The notes under the pieces were generated by a model, which had not been told where the DNA came from, did no database searches, and was given only the letters and a program-made list of their open reading frames with translations. From an uncultured Collinsella sp. (lineage in GTDB: Bacteria; Actinomycetota; Coriobacteriia; Coriobacteriales; Coriobacteriaceae), in the NCBI GenBank assembly GCA_902464495.1, contig CABQJK010000042.1, positions 1-16,037 on the forward strand: 16,037 nt of DNA, written 5' to 3'. Made by a program: the position numbers and the translations under genes. This document shows, one piece after another, positions 6,001 through 14,945 of the stretch (positions within the stretch are counted from its first letter, which is position 1; each line of letters begins with the position of its first letter).

Positions 6001-7317
6001 ATGAAGAACGAAATGAGCAGAAGGCAGTTCCTGGGCTTTGCTGGTTCCGCGGCTGCGGTTCTTGGTCTGGGTCTCGTGGGCTGCGGTGGTTCTGCCGGCT
6101 CCGGCTCCTCTGCTTCTGGTGACGCTGCCGAGGTCTACTTCCTCCAGTTCAAGCCCGAGGTCGACAAGGAGTGGAAGGAGATCGCCAAGGCGTACAAGAA
6201 GGAGAAGGGCGTCGAGGTCAAGATCGTGACCGCCGCCTCCAACACCTACGAGGAGAAGCTCAAGTCCGAGATGTCCAAGAGCTCCGCTCCGACGCTGTTC
6301 CAGGTCAACGGCCCCACCGGCCTTAAGAACTGGAAGGACTACTGCGCCGATCTTTCCGACACCAAGCTCCGTGGCGAGCTCATCGACGACTCCCTGGCTC
6401 TGCAGTCCGACGGCAAGGATCTGGGTATCGACTGGGTTCAGGAGAGCTACGGCATCATCTACAACAAGGAGCTCCTCGAGAAGGCCGGCTACAAGGCCGA
6501 GGACATCAACTCCTTCGACAAGCTGAAGGCTTGCGCCGATGACATCCAGGCCCGCAAGGACGAGCTCGGCGTTGACGGTGCCTTCACTTCCGCCGGTATG
6601 GATGACTCCTCCAGCTGGCGCTACACCACCCACCTCGCCAACCTCCCGCTCTACTACGAGTTCGAGAAGGAGCACAACGAAGAGGACGACGAGATCAAGG
6701 GCGAGTATCTCGACAACTTTAAGCAGATCTTCGACCTGTACATCACCGACTCCACCTGCGATCCTTCGCAGCTCGCCTCCAAGACCGGTGACGACGCCAC
6801 CAACGAGTTCGCAACCGGCAAGGCCGTCTTCTACCAGAACGGCTCTTGGGCCTACGCCGACCTCACCAAGGCCGGTATGACCGACGATCAGCTCGGCATG
6901 CTGCCGATTTACATCGGCGTCGACGGCGAGGAGAACCAGGGCCTGTGCTCCGGCGGCGAGAACTACTGGTGCGTCAGCTCCCAGGCTTCCGAGGATGCCC
7001 AGAAGGCCACCGAGGACTTCATGTATTGGTGCGTCACTTCTGACACCGCCACCAGCATCATCGCTGACAAGATGGGTCTGACCGCCCCGTTCAAGAGCGC
7101 TAAGGAGACCACCAACGTCTTCTCTCAGCAGGCCGTTGCTATGGCCAAGGACGGCAAGAAGACCGTCGCTTGGGACTTCGTTTACATCCCCTCTGAGGAG
7201 TGGAAGAAGAACCTCAAGCAGGCTCTCATCGCTTATGCTGCCGACAACACCAAGTGGGACGGCGTCAAGAACGCCTTCGTCGATGGCTGGAAGACCGAGA
7301 AGGCTGCTTCCGAGTAA
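6001..7317 (+). CDS. CUT1-type sugar ABC transporter substrate-binding lipoprotein
   Basis: The 438-residue extracellular binding protein belongs to the bacterial solute-binding family 1 (MalE-like). The N-terminus has a Tat-type motif SRRQFLG (6-12), a hydrophobic stretch and a lipobox LVGC with the lipidated Cys28, then a Gly/Ser-rich tether. It should be exported, probably folded through Tat, and anchored to the membrane. Family segments include FKPEVDKEWKEIAKAY, the APTLFQVNGP strand, GIIYNKELLEKAGY and ATGKAVFYQNGSWAY. It is the first gene of a four-gene operon with two permeases and an ATPase, and probably captures alpha-gluco-oligosaccharides, judging from the malQ and phosphorylase genes nearby; the sugar is not certain. 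The ATG at 6001 is preferred over the GTG at 5983, because AAGGGTGG at 5988-5995 serves it and the GTG would overlap that site. Confidence 0.9.
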   Translation: MKNEMSRRQFLGFAGSAAAVLGLGLVGCGGSAGSGSSASGDAAEVYFLQFKPEVDKEWKEIAKAYKKEKGVEVKIVTAASNTYEEKLKSEMSKSSAPTLFQVNGPTGLKNWKDYCADLSDTKLRGELIDDSLALQSDGKDLGIDWVQESYGIIYNKELLEKAGYKAEDINSFDKLKACADDIQARKDELGVDGAFTSAGMDDSSSWRYTTHLANLPLYYEFEKEHNEEDDEIKGEYLDNFKQIFDLYITDSTCDPSQLASKTGDDATNEFATGKAVFYQNGSWAYADLTKAGMTDDQLGMLPIYIGVDGEENQGLCSGGENYWCVSSQASEDAQKATEDFMYWCVTSDTATSIIADKMGLTAPFKSAKETTNVFSQQAVAMAKDGKKTVAWDFVYIPSEEWKKNLKQALIAYAADNTKWDGVKNAFVDGWKTEKAASE

Positions 7318-7348
7318 GCAGTTGCTGCCCAAGCTATCTGATTAGCGA

Positions 7349-7384
7349 CAGGGGGCGGGCAGACGTAGGTTTGCCCGCCCCCTG
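7349..7384 (+). other. Intercistronic stem-loop between binding protein and permease
   Basis: Perfect 13-bp GC-rich arms, CAGGGGGCGGGCA (7349-7361) and TGCCCGCCCCCTG (7372-7384), enclose a 10-nt loop. No T-tract follows, so full termination is unlikely. Stem-loops in this position typically protect the upstream mRNA from 3' decay or slow read-through, keeping the binding protein more abundant than the membrane subunits. Confidence 0.75.
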
Positions 7385-7404
7385 CATATTGAAAGGACCC
7401 TTCT

Positions 7405-8259
7405 ATGGGCAAAGCACTCAAGCGCTGGTGGCCGCTCTTTATGCTGCCCACGTGCCTGGCGTTTATGATCGGGTTCGTGATTCCCTTTATCCAGGGTTTC
7501 TATCTCTCGTTCTGCCAGTTTATTACCATCAATAACGCGCACTTTGTCGGTATCGAGAACTACGTGCGCGCACTGACCGACCCGCAGTTCTCCACGTCGT
7601 TCTTCTTTACCGTGGCGTTTGCCTTCCTGTCGACGGTGCTCATCAACGTGATCGCGCTGGCTATTGCGCAGGCGCTCACTCGCAAGGCGCTCAAGGGCAC
7701 CAACATCTTCCGTACGATCTTCTTTATGCCTAACCTGATCGGCGGCATCGTGCTGGGCTACATTTGGCAGATTCTGATCAACTGCCTGCTCTCCAACGTG
7801 GGCGCCCAGCTCATCGCCCTCAACTCCGCCGCTGGCTTCTGGGGCCTTATCATCCTGACCCTGTGGCAGCAGGTCGGCTACATGATGATCATCTACATCG
7901 CTGGTCTGCAGTCCATCCCGTCTGACTACATCGAGGCCGCCAAGGTCGATGGCGCTACGGCATGGCAGACGTTTTGGAAGGTTAAGATCCCCAACCTGAT
8001 GCCGACCATCACCATCTGCCTGTTCCTGTCCATCACCAACGGCTTTAAGCTGTTCGACCAGAACCTCGCCCTTACCGGTGGTGCCCCGGCGCACTCTACC
8101 GAGATGCTCGCCCTGAACATCTACAACACGTTCTATTCGCGTGCTGGCATCGCATGGCAGGGCATCGGTCAGGCCAAGGCAGTTATCTTCTGCATCCTGG
8201 TTGTCGCTATTTCTATGATTCAGCTTAAGGCCACGAGGTCCAAGGAGGTGCAGCAGTAA
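7405..8259 (+). CDS. Sugar ABC transporter permease, MalF/MsmF type
   Basis: The 284-residue protein has six likely membrane helices and belongs to the binding-protein-dependent inner-membrane component family. The cytoplasmic EAA loop that docks on the ATPase is at about 177-197 (EAAKVDGATAWQTFWKVKIP). It lacks the long periplasmic insertion of E. coli MalF, like the MsmF-type permeases of Gram-positive CUT1 systems. It forms the heterodimeric channel with the next gene. The ATG at 7405 follows GAAAGGA at 7-nt spacing, just beyond the intercistronic stem-loop. Its TAA overlaps the next ATG by one base, indicating translational coupling. The sugar is inferred from context only. Confidence 0.92.
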   Translation: MGKALKRWWPLFMLPTCLAFMIGFVIPFIQGFYLSFCQFITINNAHFVGIENYVRALTDPQFSTSFFFTVAFAFLSTVLINVIALAIAQALTRKALKGTNIFRTIFFMPNLIGGIVLGYIWQILINCLLSNVGAQLIALNSAAGFWGLIILTLWQQVGYMMIIYIAGLQSIPSDYIEAAKVDGATAWQTFWKVKIPNLMPTITICLFLSITNGFKLFDQNLALTGGAPAHSTEMLALNIYNTFYSRAGIAWQGIGQAKAVIFCILVVAISMIQLKATRSKEVQQ

Positions 8260-9098
8260 TGAAACGCGATAAGGCTATTAACCGCGCGCTCTCGATCTTC
8301 TTTACGATCCTGTCGCTCGCATGGATCTACCCCGTGTTCATGATTGCGCTCAATTCCTTTAAGAAGGGGACCGCAATCAGCACCACCACGGCGTTCGATC
8401 TGCTCACGCCCGAGACGTTCAACGGCCTCGCAAACTACGTGCACGCTCTTAACGAGCAGGGCTTTGCCTCGGCGTTTATGTACTCGCTCATCATCACAGT
8501 CACGTCGGTCGTGCTGATTCTGGTGTGCTGCTCCATGTGCGCTTGGTACGTGGTTCGTGTCAACAACAAGATCTCGAACTTCTTCTATTACCTGTTCGTG
8601 TTCTCGATGGTCGTACCGTTCCAGATGCTCATGTTCACGCTGTCCAATTTGGCGGACCGCATCGGCTTTAACACGCCGTTTAACATCTGCTTCATCTACC
8701 TTGGTTTTGGCGCGGGCCTCGCGGTCTTTATGTTCGCCGGCTTCGTCAAGAACATCCCGCTCGAGATTGAGGAAGCGGCCATGATCGACGGCTGCAACCC
8801 GGTCCAGGTGTTCTTTAAGATCGTCCTTCCCATCATGAAGCCCACCTATCTTTCGGTCGGCATCCTCGAGACCATGTGGGTCTGGAACGACTACCTGCTG
8901 CCCTACCTTACGCTCGACTCCACCAAGTACAAGACCATTCCTATCTTGATCCAGTACTTCCGTGGCGGCTATGGCCACGTCGAGCTCGGCCCCATGATGG
9001 CCTGCATCATGATGGTCGTTGTCCCCATCGTCATCATGTACATCTTCTGCCAGAAGTACATCATCGACGGTGTGGTGGCAGGTGCCGTCAAGGGCTGA
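8259..9098 (+). CDS. Sugar ABC transporter permease, MalG/MsmG type
   Basis: The 279-residue protein has six predicted membrane helices and an EAA loop at about 170-190 (IEEAAMIDGCNPVQVFFKIVLP), typical of MalG-type subunits. The conserved C-terminal half includes ETMWVWNDYLLP and ends in a cytoplasmic KYIIDGVVAGAVKG tail like those of related CUT1 permeases. It pairs with the preceding permease, whose stop codon overlaps this ATG as TAATG. The ribosome binding site AAGGAGGTG lies inside the upstream gene. The ATPase gene follows after 68 bp. Confidence 0.92.
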   Translation: MKRDKAINRALSIFFTILSLAWIYPVFMIALNSFKKGTAISTTTAFDLLTPETFNGLANYVHALNEQGFASAFMYSLIITVTSVVLILVCCSMCAWYVVRVNNKISNFFYYLFVFSMVVPFQMLMFTLSNLADRIGFNTPFNICFIYLGFGAGLAVFMFAGFVKNIPLEIEEAAMIDGCNPVQVFFKIVLPIMKPTYLSVGILETMWVWNDYLLPYLTLDSTKYKTIPILIQYFRGGYGHVELGPMMACIMMVVVPIVIMYIFCQKYIIDGVVAGAVKG

Positions 9099-9123
9099 TG
9101 CCGTAACTGTTTTGCAAGTTTTG

Positions 9124-9148
9124 GCGGCGCCCCTCAGCGCGGCGCCGC
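9124..9148 (+). other. Intercistronic stem-loop before the ATPase gene
   Basis: GCGGCGCC (9124-9131) and GGCGCCGC (9141-9148) form a perfect 8-bp stem with a 9-nt loop. There is no T-tract. It lies in the 68-bp gap between permease and ATPase and may tune mRNA stability or read-through. Confidence 0.55.
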
Positions 9149-9166
9149 GTATCGAAAGGTAGAGAC

Positions 9167-10366
9167 ATGGCCGAGATCGTTCTCAAACATGTTCAGAAGG
9201 TGTATCCCAACAACGAGTCAAAAAAGAAGGGCTTCTTTGGCAAAAAGAAGAAGACCGAGGAGAAGAAGCACAACCTCAAGGTTACCGAGGACGGTGTGCT
9301 CGCTGTAGAGGACTTCAACCTCACCGTTCACGACCAGGAGTTCATCGTCCTCGTTGGCCCCTCTGGCTGCGGTAAGTCCACGACGATGCGCATGGTCGCT
9401 GGCCTGGAGGACATCACTTCGGGCGACGTGCTCATCGACGGCAAGCGCGTCAACGACGTGGCGCCCAAGGACCGCGATATCGCCATGGTGTTCCAGAGCT
9501 ATGCTCTGTACCCCAATATGACGGTGTACGAGAACATGGCGTTTACGCTTGAGCTCAAGAAGGTCCCCAAGGACGAGATCGACCGCAAGGTTCGCTCCGC
9601 TGCCGAGATCCTGGGTATTACCGAGTACCTTGACCGTAAGCCCAAGGCACTCTCCGGCGGCCAGCGTCAGCGTGTCGCCATCGGCCGCGCCATCGTGCGT
9701 GACCCCAAGGTCTTCCTGATGGACGAGCCCCTGTCCAACCTGGATGCCAAGCTGCGTAACCAGATGCGCGCCGAGCTCATTAAGCTGCGTCACGAGATCA
9801 AGGGCACCTTCATCTACGTTACCCACGACCAGACCGAGGCTATGACCCTCGGCGATCGCATCGTGGTCATGAAGGACGGCGTCGTCCAGCAGATCGCCAC
9901 GCCGCAGGAGGTCTTCAACCACCCCGCGAACATCTTCGTCGCCGGCTTCATCGGCGTGCCGCAGATGAACTTCTTCGATGCCCAGCTGGTGCGCTCGGGC
10001 AACGGCTTTACGGTCAAGACCGAGGATATGAACGTGGCGCTCGCCCCCGAGACCTGCGCTCAGCTTGCTCTCAACTGGGACGGCGGCGACGTGAAGGAGA
10101 TTACGGCCGGTGTGCGTCCCGAGCAGATCCTGCTTGCCGACAAGGGCGAGGAGGGTGCGCTCCAGGGCACCGTCGAGGTGACCGAGCTCATGGGCTCGAC
10201 CGAGCATGTCCACGTGACCGCTCCCGACGGCCAGTTCGTCCTGATTATCCCCGTCGTCGACCTCGAGGCCAAGGGCGCGCTCAAGGCTGGCGACCCCATC
10301 TGGTTCAAGTTCGAGAAGAACGCGACTCATCTCTTCGATAAGGTGTCTGGCAAGAACCTTATCTAG
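9167..10366 (+). CDS. Sugar ABC transporter ATP-binding protein, UgpC/MsmK family
   Basis: The 399-residue ATPase energises the CUT1 importer. It shows Walker A GPSGCGKST (64-72), Q-loop FQSYALYP (109-116), signature LSGGQRQRV (162-170), Walker B VFLMDEP (182-188), D-loop SNLDAKLR (190-197) and H-loop THDQTEAM (219-226). A C-terminal OB-type (TOBE) region follows from about 260, with VRPEQILLAD as its landmark. UgpC/MsmK-type ATPases usually run about 365-380 residues. The extra length here includes a Lys/Glu-rich insertion at roughly 15-40, between the first strand and the AVEDFNL strand. In related bacteria such ATPases can serve several CUT1 transporters, but here it is encoded with its permeases. 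Start ATG at 9167 is preceded by GAAAGG. A terminator follows at 10435. Confidence 0.93.
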   Translation: MAEIVLKHVQKVYPNNESKKKGFFGKKKKTEEKKHNLKVTEDGVLAVEDFNLTVHDQEFIVLVGPSGCGKSTTMRMVAGLEDITSGDVLIDGKRVNDVAPKDRDIAMVFQSYALYPNMTVYENMAFTLELKKVPKDEIDRKVRSAAEILGITEYLDRKPKALSGGQRQRVAIGRAIVRDPKVFLMDEPLSNLDAKLRNQMRAELIKLRHEIKGTFIYVTHDQTEAMTLGDRIVVMKDGVVQQIATPQEVFNHPANIFVAGFIGVPQMNFFDAQLVRSGNGFTVKTEDMNVALAPETCAQLALNWDGGDVKEITAGVRPEQILLADKGEEGALQGTVEVTELMGSTEHVHVTAPDGQFVLIIPVVDLEAKGALKAGDPIWFKFEKNATHLFDKVSGKNLI

Positions 10367-10434
10367 GCCCGGTGCACCCAGGCCCTCCCTTTGGGCGACT
10401 GCGGCTTTGCCATCCTTTTGCCGCGGTCACATAT

Positions 10435-10478
10435 AAGGCTCCCCTCCCGTCCACTGGGCGAGAGGGGAGCCTTTCTTT
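10435..10478 (+). terminator. Rho-independent terminator of the ABC transporter operon
   Basis: Perfect 12-bp arms, AAGGCTCCCCTC (10435-10446) and GAGGGGAGCCTT (10462-10473), are followed by TCTTT. It lies 68 bp beyond the ATPase stop. A weaker hairpin with GACTGCGGC/GCCGCGGTC arms precedes it at about 10397-10428. Confidence 0.88.
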
Positions 10479-10505
10479 GTGTTGGGACTGTCTGACCGGT
10501 CGTTT

Positions 10506-10562
10506 GTCTCGATCTGTAACGGATAGGGCCGATTTCGGACGTTAGATGTTACAGATCGAGAC
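10506..10562. repeat. 57-bp palindromic element, copy 1 of 3
   Basis: Arms GTCTCGATCTGTAAC (10506-10520) and GTTACAGATCGAGAC (10548-10562) are perfectly complementary over 15 bp and separated by 27 nt. The middle holds a second centred palindrome, CCGATTTCGG (10529-10538). The whole element can fold into a long hairpin with an internal loop. No T-run follows on either strand, so it is not a simple terminator. Confidence 0.85.
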
Positions 10563-10585
10563 GGTTCCGCTGAGCTAACCATTTC

Positions 10586-10642
10586 ATCTAAATCTGTAAC
10601 ACCAAAGGCGAATTTCACCTGCTAGATGTTACAGATTGAGAT
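10586..10642. repeat. 57-bp palindromic element, copy 2 of 3
   Basis: Arms ATCTAAATCTGTAAC (10586-10600) and GTTACAGATTGAGAT (10628-10642) pair at 14 of 15 positions, again with exactly 27 nt between. The position that is G-C in copy 1 is A-T here on both arms, a compensatory change. The centre has its own palindrome, AGGCGAATTTCACCT (10606-10620). It begins 80 bp after copy 1. Confidence 0.82.
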
Positions 10643-10666
10643 AAACCCGAGGGGAGGGGCCGGTAT

Positions 10667-10723
10667 GTCTCAATCTGTAACGGCTGGGACCGTTTTGGTT
10701 GAGTAATTGCTACGGATCGAGAT
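10667..10723. repeat. 57-bp palindromic element, copy 3 of 3
   Basis: Arms GTCTCAATCTGTAAC (10667-10681) and GCTACGGATCGAGAT (10709-10723) are separated by 27 nt, as in the other copies. The right arm is the most diverged: as RNA it makes 11 standard pairs, two G-U pairs and two mismatches. The centre has ACC/GGT arms (10689-10699). It begins 81 bp after copy 2. Confidence 0.75.
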
Positions 10724-10762
10724 TGTTTGGCCGAGTCGGATCACAGGGTAACGTGCGGGCAC

Positions 10763-10795
10763 AAAAAACGGAGCCGTGTTGCCACGACTCCGTTT
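10763..10795 (-). terminator. Rho-independent terminator of the phosphorylase gene
   Basis: On the minus strand, AAACGGAGTCGTG (10795-10783) pairs with CACGGCTCCGTTT (10778-10766) over 13 positions, one of them G-T, with a 4-nt loop. A run of six T (10768-10763) follows. It lies 28 bp beyond the phosphorylase stop and faces the ABC operon terminator across the hairpin repeats. Confidence 0.9.
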
Positions 10796-10822
10796 CTCAA
10801 GAGGATGGGTAAGGGGAATGAG

Positions 10823-13090
<2,268 letters not shown>

Positions 13091-13138
13091 GTTTCCTCCT
13101 GTAATGGGTTGATTACATGTCTGCAATTCATAAGAACC

Positions 13139-13170
13139 CCGCGCGAGGGGATTGGGGTGGCCTCGCGCGG
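13139..13170 (-). terminator. Stem-loop between malQ and the phosphorylase gene, possible weak terminator
   Basis: On the minus strand, CCGCGCGAGG (13170-13161) pairs perfectly with CCTCGCGCGG (13148-13139), with a 12-nt loop. Only GGTTCTTATG follows, a poor T-tract. It may terminate malQ transcripts partially or act as an intercistronic stabiliser. No strong separate promoter for the phosphorylase gene was seen in 13091-13138. Confidence 0.55.
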
Positions 13171-13218
13171 GTAAGCAAGCGCGTCCGCACGGTGGGGAGG
13201 GGTCGGGCGCGGTAGCTC

Positions 13219-14724
13219 CTATTGAGGAAGCTCGATTTCGGCTTCCGACGGGATGCGGAAGTAGGTCTCGGTCCAGTCGGTGAGTTTGTGCTCGAGCTCG
13301 CGGGTGATGGCGCCGTCGAGCATGCGCCAGGTCCAGTTGCCGCCCAGCGTGGCAGGGGTGTTGATGCGCGCCTCGTTGCCCAAGTTGAGCAGGTCCTGCA
13401 TGGTGTAGATGCACGTGTCGCTCACGCTGGCTGCGATGGTTCGGTTGAGCGCGTCGGCGATGGGTTCGCCGGCCTGCTGATGGGTGTACAGGGCTGTCTG
13501 CTCGCGCTGACGCGGGGTAGCCGTTCCTTCAAACCAGCCGCGTGCCGTCTCGTTGTCGTGAGTGCCCACGTAGGCGACGGTGTTGGCAATGTAGTTGTGC
13601 GGCAGGTAGTACGAGTTGGTGCCCTCAAAGGCAAACTGCAGGATCTTCATGCCGGGGAAGCCCGAGTTGTCGCGCATATCGATGACGCCGGGGGTGAGGA
13701 AGCCCAGGTCCTCGGCGATGATGGGCAGCGTGCCGAGCTTTTCCTCGAGCGTCTTGAAGAGCTTGAGGCCGGGACCCTGCGTCCACGAACCGTAGGACGA
13801 ATCAGGCGAGGAGAACGGCACCTCCCAATAGGCCTCGAAGCCGCGGAAGTGATCCAGGCGGATGACATCGTACATGTCGAGGGCGGCGCGAATGCGGCCC
13901 TCCCACCAGGAGAAGCCGTCGGCCTCCATGGCGTCCCAGTCGTAGATGGGGTTGCCCCAGTACTGGCCGGTGGCCGAGAACTGGTCGGGCGGCGTGCCGG
14001 CGACGCTCACGGGATTGCCGGCGGCGTCGATCTTAAAGAGCTCGGGTGTCGCCCACATCTCGACGGAGTCACGCGAGACATAGATGGGCAGGTCGCCGAT
14101 GATGAGAATGTCGCGCTCGTTGGCATAGGCCTTGAGGCGGCTCCACTGGCGATCGAAGAAGTACTGCGTCATCTGGTGGTAGAGCATACGCGCCGGATGG
14201 TCGGCGCAGACCTTGGCGGAAGCCTCGCCGCGGGTGCGGAGCTCCGCGGGCCACTCCCAAAACGCCTTGAGACCGCACTCCTCTTTGACGGTCATGAACT
14301 CACAGTAGGGGATGAGCCAGTCCTCGTTGGCCTGGATAAAGCCATCGAAATCGGCCGGCTTGTCGGCAGCAAAGCGCTCGGCGGCGCGGTCGAGAATCTG
14401 ACGGCGGCCGCCAAAGATAGCACCGTAGTCGACATTGCTGGGGTCGGATCCCAGATACACGCCATCGATATCGCGCTGCTCCAGATACCCTGCCTCGATA
14501 AGCTCGGCAAAGTCGATAAAGTTGGGGTTGCCTGCGCGGGCCGAGAACGACTGATAGGGCGAATCGCCATAGCTGGTCGTCGTAAGGGGCAGAATCTGCC
14601 AGTAATGTTGTTTGCACGAGGCGAGAAAATCGACGAAGTCGTAGGCATTCCAGCCAAAGCCGCCGATTCCGTATGGTCCGGGCAGAGATGAGACGGGCAT
14701 GAGGACGCCGCTTGCACGCTCCAT
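13219..14724 (-). CDS. malQ: 4-alpha-glucanotransferase (amylomaltase, GH77)
   Basis: The 501-residue enzyme transfers alpha-1,4-glucan segments between maltodextrins, lengthening short chains into phosphorylase substrates and releasing glucose. GH77 hallmarks are SGVLMPVSSLPGPYGIG at the N-terminus, the nucleophile Asp291 in RLDHFRGFEAYW, the acid/base Glu338 in IIAEDLG, the third acidic residue Asp390 in GTHDNETARGW, and the 250s-loop region QFSATGQYWGNPIYDW. Length matches compact bacterial amylomaltases. The ATG at 14724 is preferred: GGTGAG lies 7 nt upstream and homologues start with M-(K/E)-R-x-SG. The in-frame TTG at 14739 would sit directly on the AAGG and lack spacing. The promoter at 14810-14839 carries a TTGTTTAAACAT operator, suggesting shared control with the two sugar transport systems. 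Phosphorylase lies downstream. Confidence 0.95.
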   Translation of the reverse strand: MERASGVLMPVSSLPGPYGIGGFGWNAYDFVDFLASCKQHYWQILPLTTTSYGDSPYQSFSARAGNPNFIDFAELIEAGYLEQRDIDGVYLGSDPSNVDYGAIFGGRRQILDRAAERFAADKPADFDGFIQANEDWLIPYCEFMTVKEECGLKAFWEWPAELRTRGEASAKVCADHPARMLYHQMTQYFFDRQWSRLKAYANERDILIIGDLPIYVSRDSVEMWATPELFKIDAAGNPVSVAGTPPDQFSATGQYWGNPIYDWDAMEADGFSWWEGRIRAALDMYDVIRLDHFRGFEAYWEVPFSSPDSSYGSWTQGPGLKLFKTLEEKLGTLPIIAEDLGFLTPGVIDMRDNSGFPGMKILQFAFEGTNSYYLPHNYIANTVAYVGTHDNETARGWFEGTATPRQREQTALYTHQQAGEPIADALNRTIAASVSDTCIYTMQDLLNLGNEARINTPATLGGNWTWRMLDGAITRELEHKLTDWTETYFRIPSEAEIELPQ

Positions 14725-14809
14725 GAATGCGCTCACCAACCTTCTTGTTGTGGGGTCGGCCTGCCGATGGGTATGCAGTCCGCCTCCGATGTTCTGATTC
14801 GATACGCCT

Positions 14810-14839
14810 ATTGTAAAACATGTTGTTTAAACATGTACA
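14810..14839 (-). promoter_or_regulatory. malQ promoter with embedded TTGTTTAAACA-type operator
   Basis: On the minus strand, TGTACA (14839-14834) and TACAAT (14815-14810) are 18 bp apart. The spacer holds TTGTTTAAACAT (plus-strand 14823-14834), including the perfect palindrome TGTTTAAACA. It also overlaps a longer inverted repeat, ACATGTT-GTTTA-AACATGT (14818-14836). A protein bound here would occlude RNA polymerase. The gene starts about 85 bp downstream. Confidence 0.55.
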
Positions 14840-14888
14840 GGCAAGATAAAAAAGTTGGTCGATTTTCGGCGAATGGCTACATGCCATG

Positions 14889-14923
14889 AAAAAAGCCCCG
14901 ACCTCACAACGTGAGATCGGGGC
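14889..14923 (-). terminator. Rho-independent terminator of galE
   Basis: On the minus strand, GCCCCGATCTCAC (14923-14911) pairs with GTGAGGTCGGGGC (14907-14895), one pair being G-T, with a 3-nt loop. Six T (14894-14889) follow. It is 23 bp beyond the galE stop and separates galE from the malQ promoter. Confidence 0.92.
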
Positions 14924-14945
14924 AAGAACGGTATGTAGGTTTTTG

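Noticed and set aside
10427..10618. Small minus-strand open frame of 63 codons
   Set aside because: It crosses the ABC terminator and hairpin repeats, has no ribosome binding site and no recognisable protein features.
10506..10723. Possible CRISPR array
   Set aside because: The repeated parts are paired inverted arms around related 27-nt centres, not identical direct repeats with unrelated spacers. There are only three units and no cas genes nearby.
13091..13414. N-terminal extension of the phosphorylase up to 13414
   Set aside because: It runs through the intergenic hairpin and into the end of malQ, has low-complexity Arg/His/Pro-rich translation, and the ATG at 13090 has AGGAGG.
13222..14691. 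Long open frame of about 489 codons on the plus strand
   Set aside because: It is antisense to malQ, with a translation typical of a high-GC shadow frame and no family resemblance. The same holds for the long antisense frames at 11450-12622, 5893-7332, 9218-10330 and 285-1058.
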